This document shows, in pieces, positions 1-8,413 of a stretch of 39,754 bases of DNA. Numbering within the stretch: position 1 is the first letter of the stretch; every line of letters begins with the position of its first letter. The notes below the pieces were generated by a model, which made no database searches, was not told the DNA's origin, and worked only from the letters and a program-made list of their open reading frames with translations. Source of the DNA: an uncultured Roseicyclus sp. (GTDB lineage: Bacteria; Pseudomonadota; Alphaproteobacteria; Rhodobacterales; Rhodobacteraceae); contig CAKZPN010000030.1 of assembly GCA_937139335.1 (NCBI GenBank), forward strand, positions 1 to 39,754, written 5' to 3'. The translations under genes and the position numbers were made by a program.

Positions 1-597
1 GAAGACCTTGCCAGGCGCACGCCCGAAGCGCGGCGAGGTCTCGGCATCCTGTCGGCGCCCGAAGAACGGCTCGGCCATGCCGCCGCGCCGGACATGAGCC
101 TGACGGAAAACGCGGTGCTGACCGGGTCCGCCCGCAAGGGGCTGGCGAAGAACGGCTTCATCGGCTGGGGCCGGGCGCGCGCCTTCGCCGACGAGATCAT
201 CGAGCGGTTCGATGTTCGCACCCCCGGCAACCACGTCGCGGCGCGGGCGCTTTCGGGCGGCAACCTTCAGAAATTCGTGGTGGGCCGCGAGATCCTGCAG
301 GACCCGGTGGTCCTCGTCATCAACCAGCCCACTTGGGGCGTCGATGCCTCTGCCGCCGCCGATATCCGGCAGGCGCTGCTGGACCTTGCGCAAAAAGGTG
401 CGGCCGTCATCGTCATCAGCCAGGACCTCGACGAGCTTCTGGAAATCTCCGACCGGTTCTGCGCCTTGAACGAGGGTCGCCTGAGTGACCCGCGCCCCGC
501 GCGCGGGCTGTCGATGGAGGAAATCGGCCTGATGCTCGGCGGCGCGCATGGGATGCACGAAGCCGACGGGACCGCCCTGCACGAGGCCACGACATGA
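1..597 (+). CDS. BMP-type ABC transporter ATP-binding protein (C-terminal part)
   Basis: This is the C-terminal third of a tandem-domain ABC ATPase of the sugar/nucleoside type (YufO/MglA-like); the reading frame is open from base 1, so the start lies outside the window. It would power import by the two permeases that follow. The second nucleotide-binding domain is visible: the signature LSGGNLQK, then a Walker B region reading VLVINQPTWGVD and the switch motif ISQD in place of the usual ..H. Gln instead of the catalytic Glu before Pro-Thr is usual for the second domain of this family, so it does not suggest a dead transporter. The gene ends in an ATGA overlap with the first permease. The family is clear; the substrate is inferred only from the binding protein downstream. 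Confidence 0.9.
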   Translation, partial: EDLARRTPEARRGLGILSAPEERLGHAAAPDMSLTENAVLTGSARKGLAKNGFIGWGRARAFADEIIERFDVRTPGNHVAARALSGGNLQKFVVGREILQDPVVLVINQPTWGVDASAAADIRQALLDLAQKGAAVIVISQDLDELLEISDRFCALNEGRLSDPRPARGLSMEEIGLMLGGAHGMHEADGTALHEATT

Positions 598-1751
598 TCC
601 GCCTGGAAAAGCGCCCCACCCCGTCGCGCGCCTGGTCGCTTGGCACGCCGGTTCTTGCCGTGCTGCTGACCATGATCGCGGGCGGCGCGATGTTCGCAGC
701 ACTAGGGCAGGATCCGTTCGAGACCATCCGCATCATATTCTGGGACCCGCTGTTCCACGAACGCTTCGCCGCCTTCTCGCGTCCGCAATTGCTGGTGAAG
801 GCCGGGCCGCTGATCCTGATCGCCATCGGCCTGTCGTTCGGATTCCGGGCCGGTATCTGGAATATCGGGGCGGAGGGGCAATACATCGTCGGCGCGCTGT
901 CCGGCGCGGCCTTCGGGCTCGCGTTCTACCCCTCCGAATCCGTCCTCCTGTTTCCCGGCATGATTCTTGCGGGCATCCTCGGCGGTCTCCTCTGGGCGAT
1001 GATACCGGCCGTGTTGAAGGTCTTCGCCAATACCAACGAGATCCTTGTCTCGCTGCTTCTTGTCTATGTGGCCGAGGCGATGCTGGCCTCTGCCGCGACG
1101 GGCTGGCTGCGCAATCCCGACGGTCAGGGGTTCCCCGGCTCGCGCAACCTTGCCCGGCATCCGGGTACGGACAATCCCGTTCCGCTGGACCCGGGCGGTA
1201 AGATTGTCGGCTTTCTGGAGCGCATTGGATTGGTGTCCGACGGGCGGATTCTGGGCGGCTTTTTCACTGACGCTCACGTGGGCATCTACGCTGCCTTCAT
1301 CGCGGTCATCGCCGCCTATGTCCTGTTCCAGAAACACATGTTCGGCTACCAGATCAAACTGGCTGGCCAGGCCCCGCGCGCGGCACGGTTTTCCGGCGTG
1401 AACCCCGGGCGGATGGTGCTTCTGTGCCTCGGCATCTCGGGCGCGCTGGCGGGCGCTGCGGGTCTGTTCGAGGTCTCCGGCCCCGCCGGGCAGATCACCA
1501 TCGACTTCAACGCAGGATACGGCTTTACCGCGATCATCGTGGCGTTCCTCGGGCGATTGCATCCGATCGGCATCCTGTTCGCAGGTCTCCTGATGGCGCT
1601 GACCTATATCGGCGGCGAACTGGCGCAACTGATGCTGCAGGTCCCCGCCCCGGCCATCCAGGCCTTCCAGGGGATGCTGCTGTTCTTCCTTCTGGCGCTC
1701 GATGTCCTGTCGAATTACCGCATCCGCATCGGAAGGGCGGCCGCCGCATGA
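594..1751 (+). CDS. BMP-type ABC transporter permease 1
   Basis: A 385-residue inner-membrane permease of the BPD_transp_2 (RbsC/YufP) fold with about eight to ten hydrophobic segments. The motif NIGAEGQYIVGAL near residue 96 is characteristic of the nucleoside-type (BMP-associated) permeases, and a second hallmark, FNAGYGFTAIIVAFLGRLHP, lies near residue 305. The start ATG overlaps the stop of the ATPase gene (ATGA), and its own stop overlaps the start of permease 2 in the same way, so the three proteins are probably made in a fixed ratio. With permease 2 it would form the heterodimeric channel. The family assignment is firm. Nucleoside or purine import is an inference from the family. Confidence 0.93.
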   Translation: MIRLEKRPTPSRAWSLGTPVLAVLLTMIAGGAMFAALGQDPFETIRIIFWDPLFHERFAAFSRPQLLVKAGPLILIAIGLSFGFRAGIWNIGAEGQYIVGALSGAAFGLAFYPSESVLLFPGMILAGILGGLLWAMIPAVLKVFANTNEILVSLLLVYVAEAMLASAATGWLRNPDGQGFPGSRNLARHPGTDNPVPLDPGGKIVGFLERIGLVSDGRILGGFFTDAHVGIYAAFIAVIAAYVLFQKHMFGYQIKLAGQAPRAARFSGVNPGRMVLLCLGISGALAGAAGLFEVSGPAGQITIDFNAGYGFTAIIVAFLGRLHPIGILFAGLLMALTYIGGELAQLMLQVPAPAIQAFQGMLLFFLLALDVLSNYRIRIGRAAAA

Positions 1752-2713
1752 TCGTCGATCCCGTCACCCTGATCGTGGCCCTGATCACGATTTCAACGCC
1801 AGTGCTTCTGGCGGCCCTCGGCGAGTTGGTCGTCGAAAAATCCGGCGTCCTGAACCTCGGTGTCGAGGGGATGATGATTATGGGCGCGGTCTGCGGCTTC
1901 GTCACGGCGAACGAGGTGCATGGCTACGCGACGTTGCACGAGATTGTCTGGCTCGACCGGCTTGCGCCGACGCTGGCCTTCCTTGCGGGCATGGCCGGCG
2001 CGGCCGTGTTGAGCCTGATCTTCGCGTTTCTCACCCAATTCCTGATGTCGAACCAGGTCGCGACGGGCTTGGCGCTCACCCTCTTCGGTCTCGGCCTCGC
2101 GGCGCTTATCGGCGTCGGGTACGAAGGCCAGCCGATCCCCGAGGTGGCCAAGCCCCTGCCCGCTGCCCTGCGTGAGATTCCGGTCGTGGGCCCGATCCTG
2201 TTCAGCCATGACTTCGTGACCTACCTCGCCATCTTCGCCGTCTTCGCGATCTGGTACGTGCTGCGACACACACGGATCGGCCTTGTCCTCAGGGCAGTCG
2301 GCGAAAGCCACGATGCGGCCCATGCGCTTGGCTACAAGGTCGTGCGCATCCGTGTCGTTGCGATCCTCTTCGGCGGGGCGATGGCAGGACTTGGCGGCGC
2401 GTTCCTCTCGGTTGTCTATGTCGAGAACTGGGTGCAGGGCATGACGGCGGGCGCAGGATGGATCGCGCTCGCGCTGGTCGTCTTCGCGGCGTGGAAGCCG
2501 GGGCGCGTCCTGTTCGGCGCATGGCTGTTCGGCGGCATTGCCGCGCTGCAACTGCGATTGCAGGCGGCCGAGGTCGGGGTGCCCGTGGCGCTTCTGGACG
2601 CGTCGCCCTACCTCGTGACGATCATCGTGCTGGTGGTGATGTCCTCGAACCGCGCCCGCGCGGCCCTGAACGCACCCGCGGCCCTCGGCAAGACCTTCCA
2701 CGCGAGCGGATGA
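1748..2713 (+). CDS. BMP-type ABC transporter permease 2
   Basis: A 321-residue permease, the partner of the preceding gene (YufQ-like). The sequence NLGVEGMMIMGAV near residue 35 is the hallmark of the second permease of this transporter class; hydrophobic helices run through to the C terminus, where GWIALALVVFAAWKPGR is another family-typical stretch. I chose the ATG at 1748 because it forms an ATGA overlap with permease 1 and because a longer frame upstream reads through the permease 1 gene in another phase. Ten bases separate its stop from the next gene, the ion channel. Confidence 0.93.
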   Translation: MIVDPVTLIVALITISTPVLLAALGELVVEKSGVLNLGVEGMMIMGAVCGFVTANEVHGYATLHEIVWLDRLAPTLAFLAGMAGAAVLSLIFAFLTQFLMSNQVATGLALTLFGLGLAALIGVGYEGQPIPEVAKPLPAALREIPVVGPILFSHDFVTYLAIFAVFAIWYVLRHTRIGLVLRAVGESHDAAHALGYKVVRIRVVAILFGGAMAGLGGAFLSVVYVENWVQGMTAGAGWIALALVVFAAWKPGRVLFGAWLFGGIAALQLRLQAAEVGVPVALLDASPYLVTIIVLVVMSSNRARAALNAPAALGKTFHASG

Positions 2714-2723
2714 GGGCCGGAGG

Positions 2724-3494
2724 ATGAAGCGCACGGATATCATTGCCATCCTCGACGGGGAAAACCCGCGCTTCGGACGCGGTATCGCGCTGTTCATCTA
2801 CGGGCTGATCATCGCGTCCGCCGTGATCATCGCGCTGGAGACGCTGCCCGATCTCAGCCCGGCCATGAACAGCTTTCTCGTCATGTCCGAATTCGTGATC
2901 CTGTGCATCTTCGTCGTCGAATACGTGCTGCGGTTGACCTGCTCGGAGAGCCCGCTGCGCTATGCCTTCAGCTTCTGGGGCCTCGTGGACTTCGTCGCAA
3001 TCGTTCCGGCGCTGCTGTTCCTGTTCCCCGACCTGACCTCTGTCCGGGCGCTCCGGCTTCTGCGCATCCTGCGGATCCTGAAACTGTTCAAGGCCAACCG
3101 TGCCCTCGACCGGATCGCCCGGGCCGTCAAACGCGCGCGGGCCGAGTTTGGTATCTTCTTCTTCATCGCGGTCGTCGCGCTCTACCTCGCGGCGGTCGGG
3201 ATCTATCATTTCGAGCACGAGGCGCAGCCCGATGGCTTCTCCTCGATCCCCGAAAGCCTGTGGTGGGCCATCGCGACGCTGACCACCGTGGGCTACGGCG
3301 ATGTCTATCCCATCACCACCGGCGGGCGTCTGTTCACCGGCATGGTCCTTCTGATCGGCATCGGCATCGTCGCCGTTCCGGCAGGACTGATCACGGCGGC
3401 GCTGGCCGAAGCGTCGCCGCTGAACGAAAACGTGGACCCCGAGCAGGGGACCACAGAACCTTCAACCAATCCAACAGAGAGGGAATCCCAATGA
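2724..3494 (+). CDS. Voltage-gated-type potassium channel (ion transporter)
   Basis: A 256-residue six-helix cation channel subunit that would tetramerise in the inner membrane. Helices S1 and S2 fall near residues 21-40 and 53-71. S4 carries regularly spaced basic residues (R108, R111, R114, R117, K120), as in a voltage sensor. The pore loop has the K+ selectivity filter TTVGYGD at 187-193, followed by S6 at about 203-227. The C-terminal tail is short and polar, with no RCK or cyclic-nucleotide domain. The gene lies inside the ABC import operon, 10 bp after permease 2, and its stop overlaps the start of the binding-protein gene (ATGA). Channel identity and K+ selectivity are well supported; a functional link to the importer is only inferred from position. 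Confidence 0.9.
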   Translation: MKRTDIIAILDGENPRFGRGIALFIYGLIIASAVIIALETLPDLSPAMNSFLVMSEFVILCIFVVEYVLRLTCSESPLRYAFSFWGLVDFVAIVPALLFLFPDLTSVRALRLLRILRILKLFKANRALDRIARAVKRARAEFGIFFFIAVVALYLAAVGIYHFEHEAQPDGFSSIPESLWWAIATLTTVGYGDVYPITTGGRLFTGMVLLIGIGIVAVPAGLITAALAEASPLNENVDPEQGTTEPSTNPTERESQ

Positions 3495-4570
3495 GGACAC
3501 TCACCAGACTTCTCGCCGGGGCCGCGCTGGCCACCGGTATCGCCGGCGCCGCGAGCGCACAGGACGATCCGTTCACGGTCGGCTTTGTCTACGTCGGCCC
3601 GACGGGCGACTTCGGCTGGACCTACGAACACGATCAGGGCCGCCTTGCCGTGGAAGAAGAATACGGTGACGCGGTCGAGACCGTGTTTGCCGAAAGCGTG
3701 CCGGAAGGCCCGGATGCCGAGCGGGTGATCACCCAGATGATCCTTGGCGGAGCCGACATGATCTTCACCACGTCCTTCGGTTATGGCGAGGCCACCAACG
3801 CGGTCGCCGCGCAATTCCCGGATGTCTATTTCGAGCATGCGACAGGCTACCTGCGCGAGCATCCGAACGTGTCGACCTATTCGGCCCGCTTCTACGAAGG
3901 CCGCGCCGTGATCGGTCACATTGCGGGCCACATGACGGAGTCCAACATCGTCGGCTACATCGGGTCCTACCCGATCCCCGAGGTGATCCGCGGCATCAAC
4001 TCCGCCTATCTGCACGCACGCGAAGTGAACCCCGAGGTCGAGTTCCGCGTGGTCTGGGCCTACACCTGGTTCGACCCGGCGGTGGAAGCCGACGCCGCGC
4101 AGGCGCTGATCGACGCAGGCGCCGACGTGATCATGCAGCACACCGATTCGACCGCGCCGCAGACGGTCGCGCAAGAGGCCGGCATCATCTCCTTCGGGCA
4201 GGCCTCCGACATGATCCAGTTCGCGCCGACCCCGCGCGTCGCCTCGATCATCGACAACTGGGCGCCCTATTACATCGAGCGCGTCGGCGCGGCGATGGAC
4301 GGCACGTGGGAGCAGGGCGACACCTGGGACGGCATCGGCAGCGGCATGGTCGTGATCGGCGAGATGACCGACGCTATCCCGGAAGAGGTGCGCGCCTCGG
4401 CCACGGCGCTGATGGAAAGCATCGGCGCGGGCGAGTACCACCCCTTCACCGGCCCGATCAACCGGCAGGACGGCACCGCCTGGCTCGCCGAGGGCGAAGT
4501 GGCCGATGACGGCACGCTGGCGGGGATGGATTTCTACGTCGAGGGCATCACCGGCGAGATCCCGAACTGA
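3491..4570 (+). CDS. BMP family ABC transporter substrate-binding protein
   Basis: A 359-residue periplasmic binding protein of the basic membrane protein (BMP/Med, PnrA-like) family. Residues 1-23 form a Sec signal peptide with a likely cut after ASA, before QDD. The mature start TVGFVYVGPTGDFGWTYEHDQG is typical of the family, whose characterised members bind purine nucleosides or related bases. There is no lipobox, so it is probably soluble in the periplasm. The start at 3491 follows a good ribosome site (AGAGAGGG) and overlaps the channel stop. It is the last gene of the operon and is followed by a terminator at 4591-4618. The ligand cannot be read from the sequence. Confidence 0.93.
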   Translation: MRTLTRLLAGAALATGIAGAASAQDDPFTVGFVYVGPTGDFGWTYEHDQGRLAVEEEYGDAVETVFAESVPEGPDAERVITQMILGGADMIFTTSFGYGEATNAVAAQFPDVYFEHATGYLREHPNVSTYSARFYEGRAVIGHIAGHMTESNIVGYIGSYPIPEVIRGINSAYLHAREVNPEVEFRVVWAYTWFDPAVEADAAQALIDAGADVIMQHTDSTAPQTVAQEAGIISFGQASDMIQFAPTPRVASIIDNWAPYYIERVGAAMDGTWEQGDTWDGIGSGMVVIGEMTDAIPEEVRASATALMESIGAGEYHPFTGPINRQDGTAWLAEGEVADDGTLAGMDFYVEGITGEIPN

Positions 4571-4590
4571 TCGCTGCGGACTGAACGCGG

Positions 4591-4618
4591 AAGGCCCGCC
4601 ACCGTGGCGGGCCTTTTT
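4591..4618 (+). terminator. Intrinsic terminator of the BMP importer operon
   Basis: A perfect 11-bp stem (4591-4601 with 4605-4615), a 3-base loop and a run of five T at 4614-4618 lie 20 bp after the binding-protein stop. The T run favours the plus-strand operon. The convergent gene ends at 4656 and has no T run of its own here. Confidence 0.92.
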
Positions 4619-4655
4619 CTGTCGCACGAGAACGGTTTGCGAGCCGCGTGAAAGC

Positions 4656-5675
4656 TCAGACGAGCCCGCGGAGCGTGGTCTTTGCCGACGGCATCCGCGC
4701 CAGGCTCGCCGCGATCCGCTCGCGCCACCGCGGACCGCGTGATTGTGCATCTTCATAGGCCTGGGCCAGATCATCCGGCCGATCCTGGGCCAGTACCTCG
4801 ATCAGGAACGCCGCCTGGCCCCGGTCCTTGCGGGACTTCGCCTGATCCGGCCCGCCCCGCCGGCGGTCCGCGACGATCAGCTTGTGGATGGCGTAGCGTT
4901 CCGGCCGCGGGATCTGAACCAGCACACCCGAGCGGTAGAGAGCGACGGCATGCAGGGGCTCGGCAATGAGGAAGTTGAGGTAGTTCAGCGCCTGCGCGCT
5001 GACGCCGAGGGCGGGCAGAGGCTTCACGCTCTCGTCGCCAAAGGCCGGCTTCAGGAACTCGACCATCGCCTCACCCCGGCTTTGCCGCCATTTCCACACC
5101 TGCCGGTCCTGCACACCGGGCACCGGATCGAACTTCAACTCTTGTAGAATATCGCCAGGCTCCTGCTCCACCCGGTCCCGAAGCGCGAGGGACAGCCGCT
5201 TGAAACTGGCGAAATCGATGTCGCCAGTCTGCGCCAGCTCCTCCGACCCGAAGCGGACGCCAAGTTCGCCCTCGTAGAGCGCATAGGCGCCGGTGCCGAT
5301 GAGCGTGCCGCCGAGCCGGAACACACCCGCCTTGGCAAAGGCAAAAAGCAGCGACCCGGTCGCCCGGTCGGTGCCGATCAGCCCCTCGGCCCGGAGGACC
5401 CGCGCCAGGCGCGCCATGGTTGTCCTGCGTGCGTCGCTGTCCGCCTTCAACGCGCCCGCCCGGGCGAGGCGATCGCGCAGTCCGGGCGTGTCTTCGCCGA
5501 GGTAACGGGATTTCATCTCGGTCCCGAGGCGATATTTGTCATAGAGATAGGTGCGACCGTTCCGCCGCCTCTCCTCGACGCTGCCGACAATTTCCGTCGC
5601 CGTTTCGTCGAGATGGAGACGCAGGAGATCCAGATACGCGACCTGCGCTGCCCGCGAATGTGAAATGATGTCCAT
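4656..5675 (-). CDS. Nucleotidyltransferase-fold protein, GSU2403/PF12281-like
   Basis: A 339-residue cytoplasmic protein that I recognise, from memory, as the nucleotidyltransferase-fold family NTP_transf_8 (GSU2403-like), whose substrate is unknown. The core shows GGTLIGTGAYALYEGELG (about residues 145-162) followed by TGDIDFA, fitting the G[ST]...DxD metal-binding pattern of the polymerase-beta superfamily. The C-terminal half has LQIPRPERYAIHKL-like and lysine-rich helices. An upstream in-frame extension exists, but the ATG at 5675 is preceded by AAGGAG nine bases away and begins MDIISHSRAAQ, so I use that. It stands alone, convergent to the importer operon and divergent from the dehydrogenase gene. 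The superfamily also contains AbiEii-type toxins, but no antitoxin-like partner is present here. Confidence 0.75.
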   Translation of the reverse strand: MDIISHSRAAQVAYLDLLRLHLDETATEIVGSVEERRRNGRTYLYDKYRLGTEMKSRYLGEDTPGLRDRLARAGALKADSDARRTTMARLARVLRAEGLIGTDRATGSLLFAFAKAGVFRLGGTLIGTGAYALYEGELGVRFGSEELAQTGDIDFASFKRLSLALRDRVEQEPGDILQELKFDPVPGVQDRQVWKWRQSRGEAMVEFLKPAFGDESVKPLPALGVSAQALNYLNFLIAEPLHAVALYRSGVLVQIPRPERYAIHKLIVADRRRGGPDQAKSRKDRGQAAFLIEVLAQDRPDDLAQAYEDAQSRGPRWRERIAASLARMPSAKTTLRGLV

Positions 5676-5688
5676 ATCGGCATTCTCC

Positions 5689-5722
5689 TTGTGTGCATCA
5701 CATAAAATTTTGCTGCACACAA
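5689..5722 (-). promoter_or_regulatory. Inverted repeat upstream of the nucleotidyltransferase gene
   Basis: Arms TTGTGTGCA (5689-5697) and TGCACACAA (5714-5722) are perfect inverted copies separated by a 16-base AT-rich spacer. On the minus strand the proximal arm runs into the AAGGAG ribosome site of the nucleotidyltransferase gene. It could be an operator or an RNA hairpin affecting translation. The sequence is direct observation; the function is inference. Confidence 0.5.
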
Positions 5723-5757
5723 AGCAAGTCTGCAGCAGACCATTTCCTGCTGCACAC
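5711..5757. repeat. Direct repeats and palindrome in the 5676-5911 intergenic region
   Basis: TGCTGCACAC occurs at 5711-5720 and again at 5748-5757, 37 bp apart. Between them is the 13-bp palindrome GTCTGC-A-GCAGAC at 5728-5740. The block lies in a locally AT-richer stretch of the divergent promoter region. It may hold regulator sites for the nucleotidyltransferase gene, the dehydrogenase gene, or both. I see no obvious sigma-70 promoter. Confidence 0.45.
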
Positions 5758-5911
5758 GCGACGGGGTCCCTTGCGGCAAGAGAAGCGTGCGCCCCCACAC
5801 CCCCATGTCGCTTTCGCACCGTTTCCGGTCGGCTGGGCGTGGCGCGTCTTGCGCGGCTCGGGCAGGTAGGATCAGGATTTTCCCGACCTCACCCCAAGGA
5901 TCCGCGCGGCC

Positions 5912-8413
5912 ATGAAGCTCCATGTCAAAGCCCTCGTCGTCGGCGGCGGTGCCGTCGGCACCTCGATCGCCTACCACCTCGCGCGCGCCGGTTGGGACGA
6001 CGTGATGCTGCTGGAACGTGACGAGCTGACGAGCGGGTCGACCTGGCACGCGGCGGGCCTCTTGCCGCTCTTCAACATGGGCTACGCGACCAGCCACATC
6101 CACGACTACTCCGTGAAGTTCTACAAGACGCTGGAGGAGGAGACGGGCCTGAACGCGGGGTTCTCCGTCGTCGGCAACCTGCGCATGGCGCAGAGCGACG
6201 CGCGGATGGATGAATACATGCTCTACGCCGCGACCGCCGAGACGGTGGGTGTCCCCTTCGAGTGGCTGACGCCGGCGCAGATCAAGGAACGCTGGCCGCT
6301 CCTGCGCACCGAGGATCTGAAGGGCGCGATTTACCACCCCACCGATGGCTACATAAACCCCGCCGACGTGACGATGGCGATGGCCAAGGGCGCGCGGCAG
6401 CGCGGCGTGGCGATCGAGCGGAAATGGCAGGTCGACGGCTACGAATGGACCGGCTCCGACTGGCGGGTGACGGCGACGAAGATGGTCGAGAAGGGAGGCA
6501 ATCTCGTGCCCTCCGACGAGCGGGTGGTGATCACCGCCGAGCATGTGGTGACGGCGACGGGCAACCACGCGCAGCGCACCGCGCGGCTTTTGGGGATCAA
6601 GATCCCCGCGATCCCGGTCGAGCACCAGTATATCGTGACCGAACCGGACCCGGCTCTGGTGGCGTGGCGCAAGGAGAACGGCGAGCACCCGGTGCTGCGT
6701 GATGCCGACGCGAAATGGTACGTCCGCGAGGAGCGCGGCGGCTGGATCCTCGGCCCCTACGAGCGCAACGCGCCGGCGCGGTTCGAGTATGATGTACCGG
6801 AGAGCTTCCGCGCCGATCTCTTCGCGCTCGACCTCGAGCGGATCGAGGAGGAATACATGTCCTTCATCCATCGCCTGCCGAGTTCCGAGGAGGTCGGGCT
6901 GAAGGACGATTACAACGGCCCGATCTGCTACACGCCCGACGGCAACCCGCTGGTCGGCCCCGCGCCGGGGCTGCGCAACATGTGGCTGGCCGAGGGGTTC
7001 AGTTTCGGGATCACGGCGGCGGGCGGAACGGGCTATTACCTCGCGCAGCTGATGGTGGAGGGGGAGGCCGCGATCGACATGGCGGCGCTCGACCCCAAGC
7101 GCTACGGCAGCTGGATGACGACGGAGTATGCCGCGCGCAAGAACGAGGAATGCTACGAGCACGTCTTCGTGCTCCACCACCCCGACGAGGAGCGCGAGGC
7201 CTGCCGGCCACTGCGCACCGCGCCCGCCTATGACCGCCAGCGCGCGATGGGGGCGCAATTCGGCTGCGTGAACGGCTGGGAGCGGCCGAATTACTACGGC
7301 CCGAAGGACGCGCCGAAGGGGTTCGACCACGACACCCGCAGCTTCCGCCGGGGCGGCTGGTGGGACTACGCCCGCGCCGAGGCCGCGGCGATCCGCACGG
7401 CAGCCGGCCTGATCGACGCGACGGCCTTCACCAAGCACTTGGTGCGCGGGCCGGGGGCGACGGAGTTCCTGGACCGGTTCACCTGCAACAAGCTGCCCAA
7501 GGTCGGGCGGATCAACCTGACCTATGCGCTGACCGAGGCGGGCACGGTCAGGACGGAATACACCATCGTGCGGCTGGGCGAGGAGGAATACTACCTCGTC
7601 TCGGCGGGGACCTGGACGGCCTATGACGCCGACTACCTGCTGAAATCGGCCGAGGATTTCACTCGCGCGGGCGGCGGCCATGTCGACATCCACGACGTCA
7701 CCACGCAATGGGGCGTCTTCGCCATCGCCGGGCCAAAGGCGCGCGACGTGCTGAAAGAGATCGTGAAGGATGCCGACCCGGCGACGGTGCTGGGCAACAA
7801 GCGCTTTCCGTGGCTTTCCATGCGAAACATCGAGCTCGGAATGTGTCCGGTCCGCGCGATCCGCGTGGCTTATACCGGCGAGCTGGGGTGGGAGCTTCAC
7901 CACCCGATCGAGATGCAGAACTACCTCTGGGACCAGCTGATGCTGGCAGGCGAGAACCACGGGCTGAAGCCGGTGGGCGCGCGGGCGCAGAACTGGCTGA
8001 GGCAAGAGAAATCCTACCGCGCCTTCGGCACCGAGCTCGGCCGCGACGCGACCCCGCTGGAGGCGGGGCTTGACCGCTTCGTGGACCAGGGCAAGGACTT
8101 CACCGGCAAGGCGGCGATGCTTGAGACCGGCATCCGCGCGTCCTGCGTGACGGTGCTGATCGACGGGCCGGCGGATGCCGACCCCTGGGGGCGCGAGGCG
8201 TTGTTGCATGACGGGCAAAAGGTCGGGCGACTGACCTCGGGGGGGTATTCCACCGCCTTCGGCAAGCAGATCGGGATGGGCTATATCCGGCCCGACCTCG
8301 CCGCGGTCGGCACGAAGCTGAAGCTTCGGATGTTCACCGAACTCTGGGACGCCGTGGTGGTGGAGGACAGCCCCTACGATCCGCAGAACGCGGTGATCCG
8401 GGTCGACGGCTAG
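5912..8413 (+). CDS. FAD-dependent dimethylglycine/sarcosine dehydrogenase with GcvT domains
   Basis: An 833-residue flavoprotein with an N-terminal DAO domain (Rossmann motif VVGGGAVGTSIAYHLARAG at about 9-27), a short FAO_M linker domain (roughly 375-430), and C-terminal GcvT and GcvT_C folate-binding domains (roughly 430-825). SGSTWHAAGL places a His at residue 46, where dimethylglycine and sarcosine dehydrogenases attach FAD covalently. Enzymes of this architecture demethylate methylated glycines and pass the one-carbon unit to tetrahydrofolate. The length matches the family (about 810-860). AAGGA lies upstream of the ATG. It is transcribed alone; its TAG stop shares CTAG with the convergent patatin gene. 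Whether dimethylglycine or sarcosine is preferred cannot be decided by reading. Confidence 0.88.
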   Translation: MKLHVKALVVGGGAVGTSIAYHLARAGWDDVMLLERDELTSGSTWHAAGLLPLFNMGYATSHIHDYSVKFYKTLEEETGLNAGFSVVGNLRMAQSDARMDEYMLYAATAETVGVPFEWLTPAQIKERWPLLRTEDLKGAIYHPTDGYINPADVTMAMAKGARQRGVAIERKWQVDGYEWTGSDWRVTATKMVEKGGNLVPSDERVVITAEHVVTATGNHAQRTARLLGIKIPAIPVEHQYIVTEPDPALVAWRKENGEHPVLRDADAKWYVREERGGWILGPYERNAPARFEYDVPESFRADLFALDLERIEEEYMSFIHRLPSSEEVGLKDDYNGPICYTPDGNPLVGPAPGLRNMWLAEGFSFGITAAGGTGYYLAQLMVEGEAAIDMAALDPKRYGSWMTTEYAARKNEECYEHVFVLHHPDEEREACRPLRTAPAYDRQRAMGAQFGCVNGWERPNYYGPKDAPKGFDHDTRSFRRGGWWDYARAEAAAIRTAAGLIDATAFTKHLVRGPGATEFLDRFTCNKLPKVGRINLTYALTEAGTVRTEYTIVRLGEEEYYLVSAGTWTAYDADYLLKSAEDFTRAGGGHVDIHDVTTQWGVFAIAGPKARDVLKEIVKDADPATVLGNKRFPWLSMRNIELGMCPVRAIRVAYTGELGWELHHPIEMQNYLWDQLMLAGENHGLKPVGARAQNWLRQEKSYRAFGTELGRDATPLEAGLDRFVDQGKDFTGKAAMLETGIRASCVTVLIDGPADADPWGREALLHDGQKVGRLTSGGYSTAFGKQIGMGYIRPDLAAVGTKLKLRMFTELWDAVVVEDSPYDPQNAVIRVDG

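Noticed and set aside
4656..5675. Toxin-antitoxin pair
   Set aside because: The nucleotidyltransferase fold can occur in toxins, but no second small gene adjoins it and its neighbours are unrelated transport and catabolic genes.
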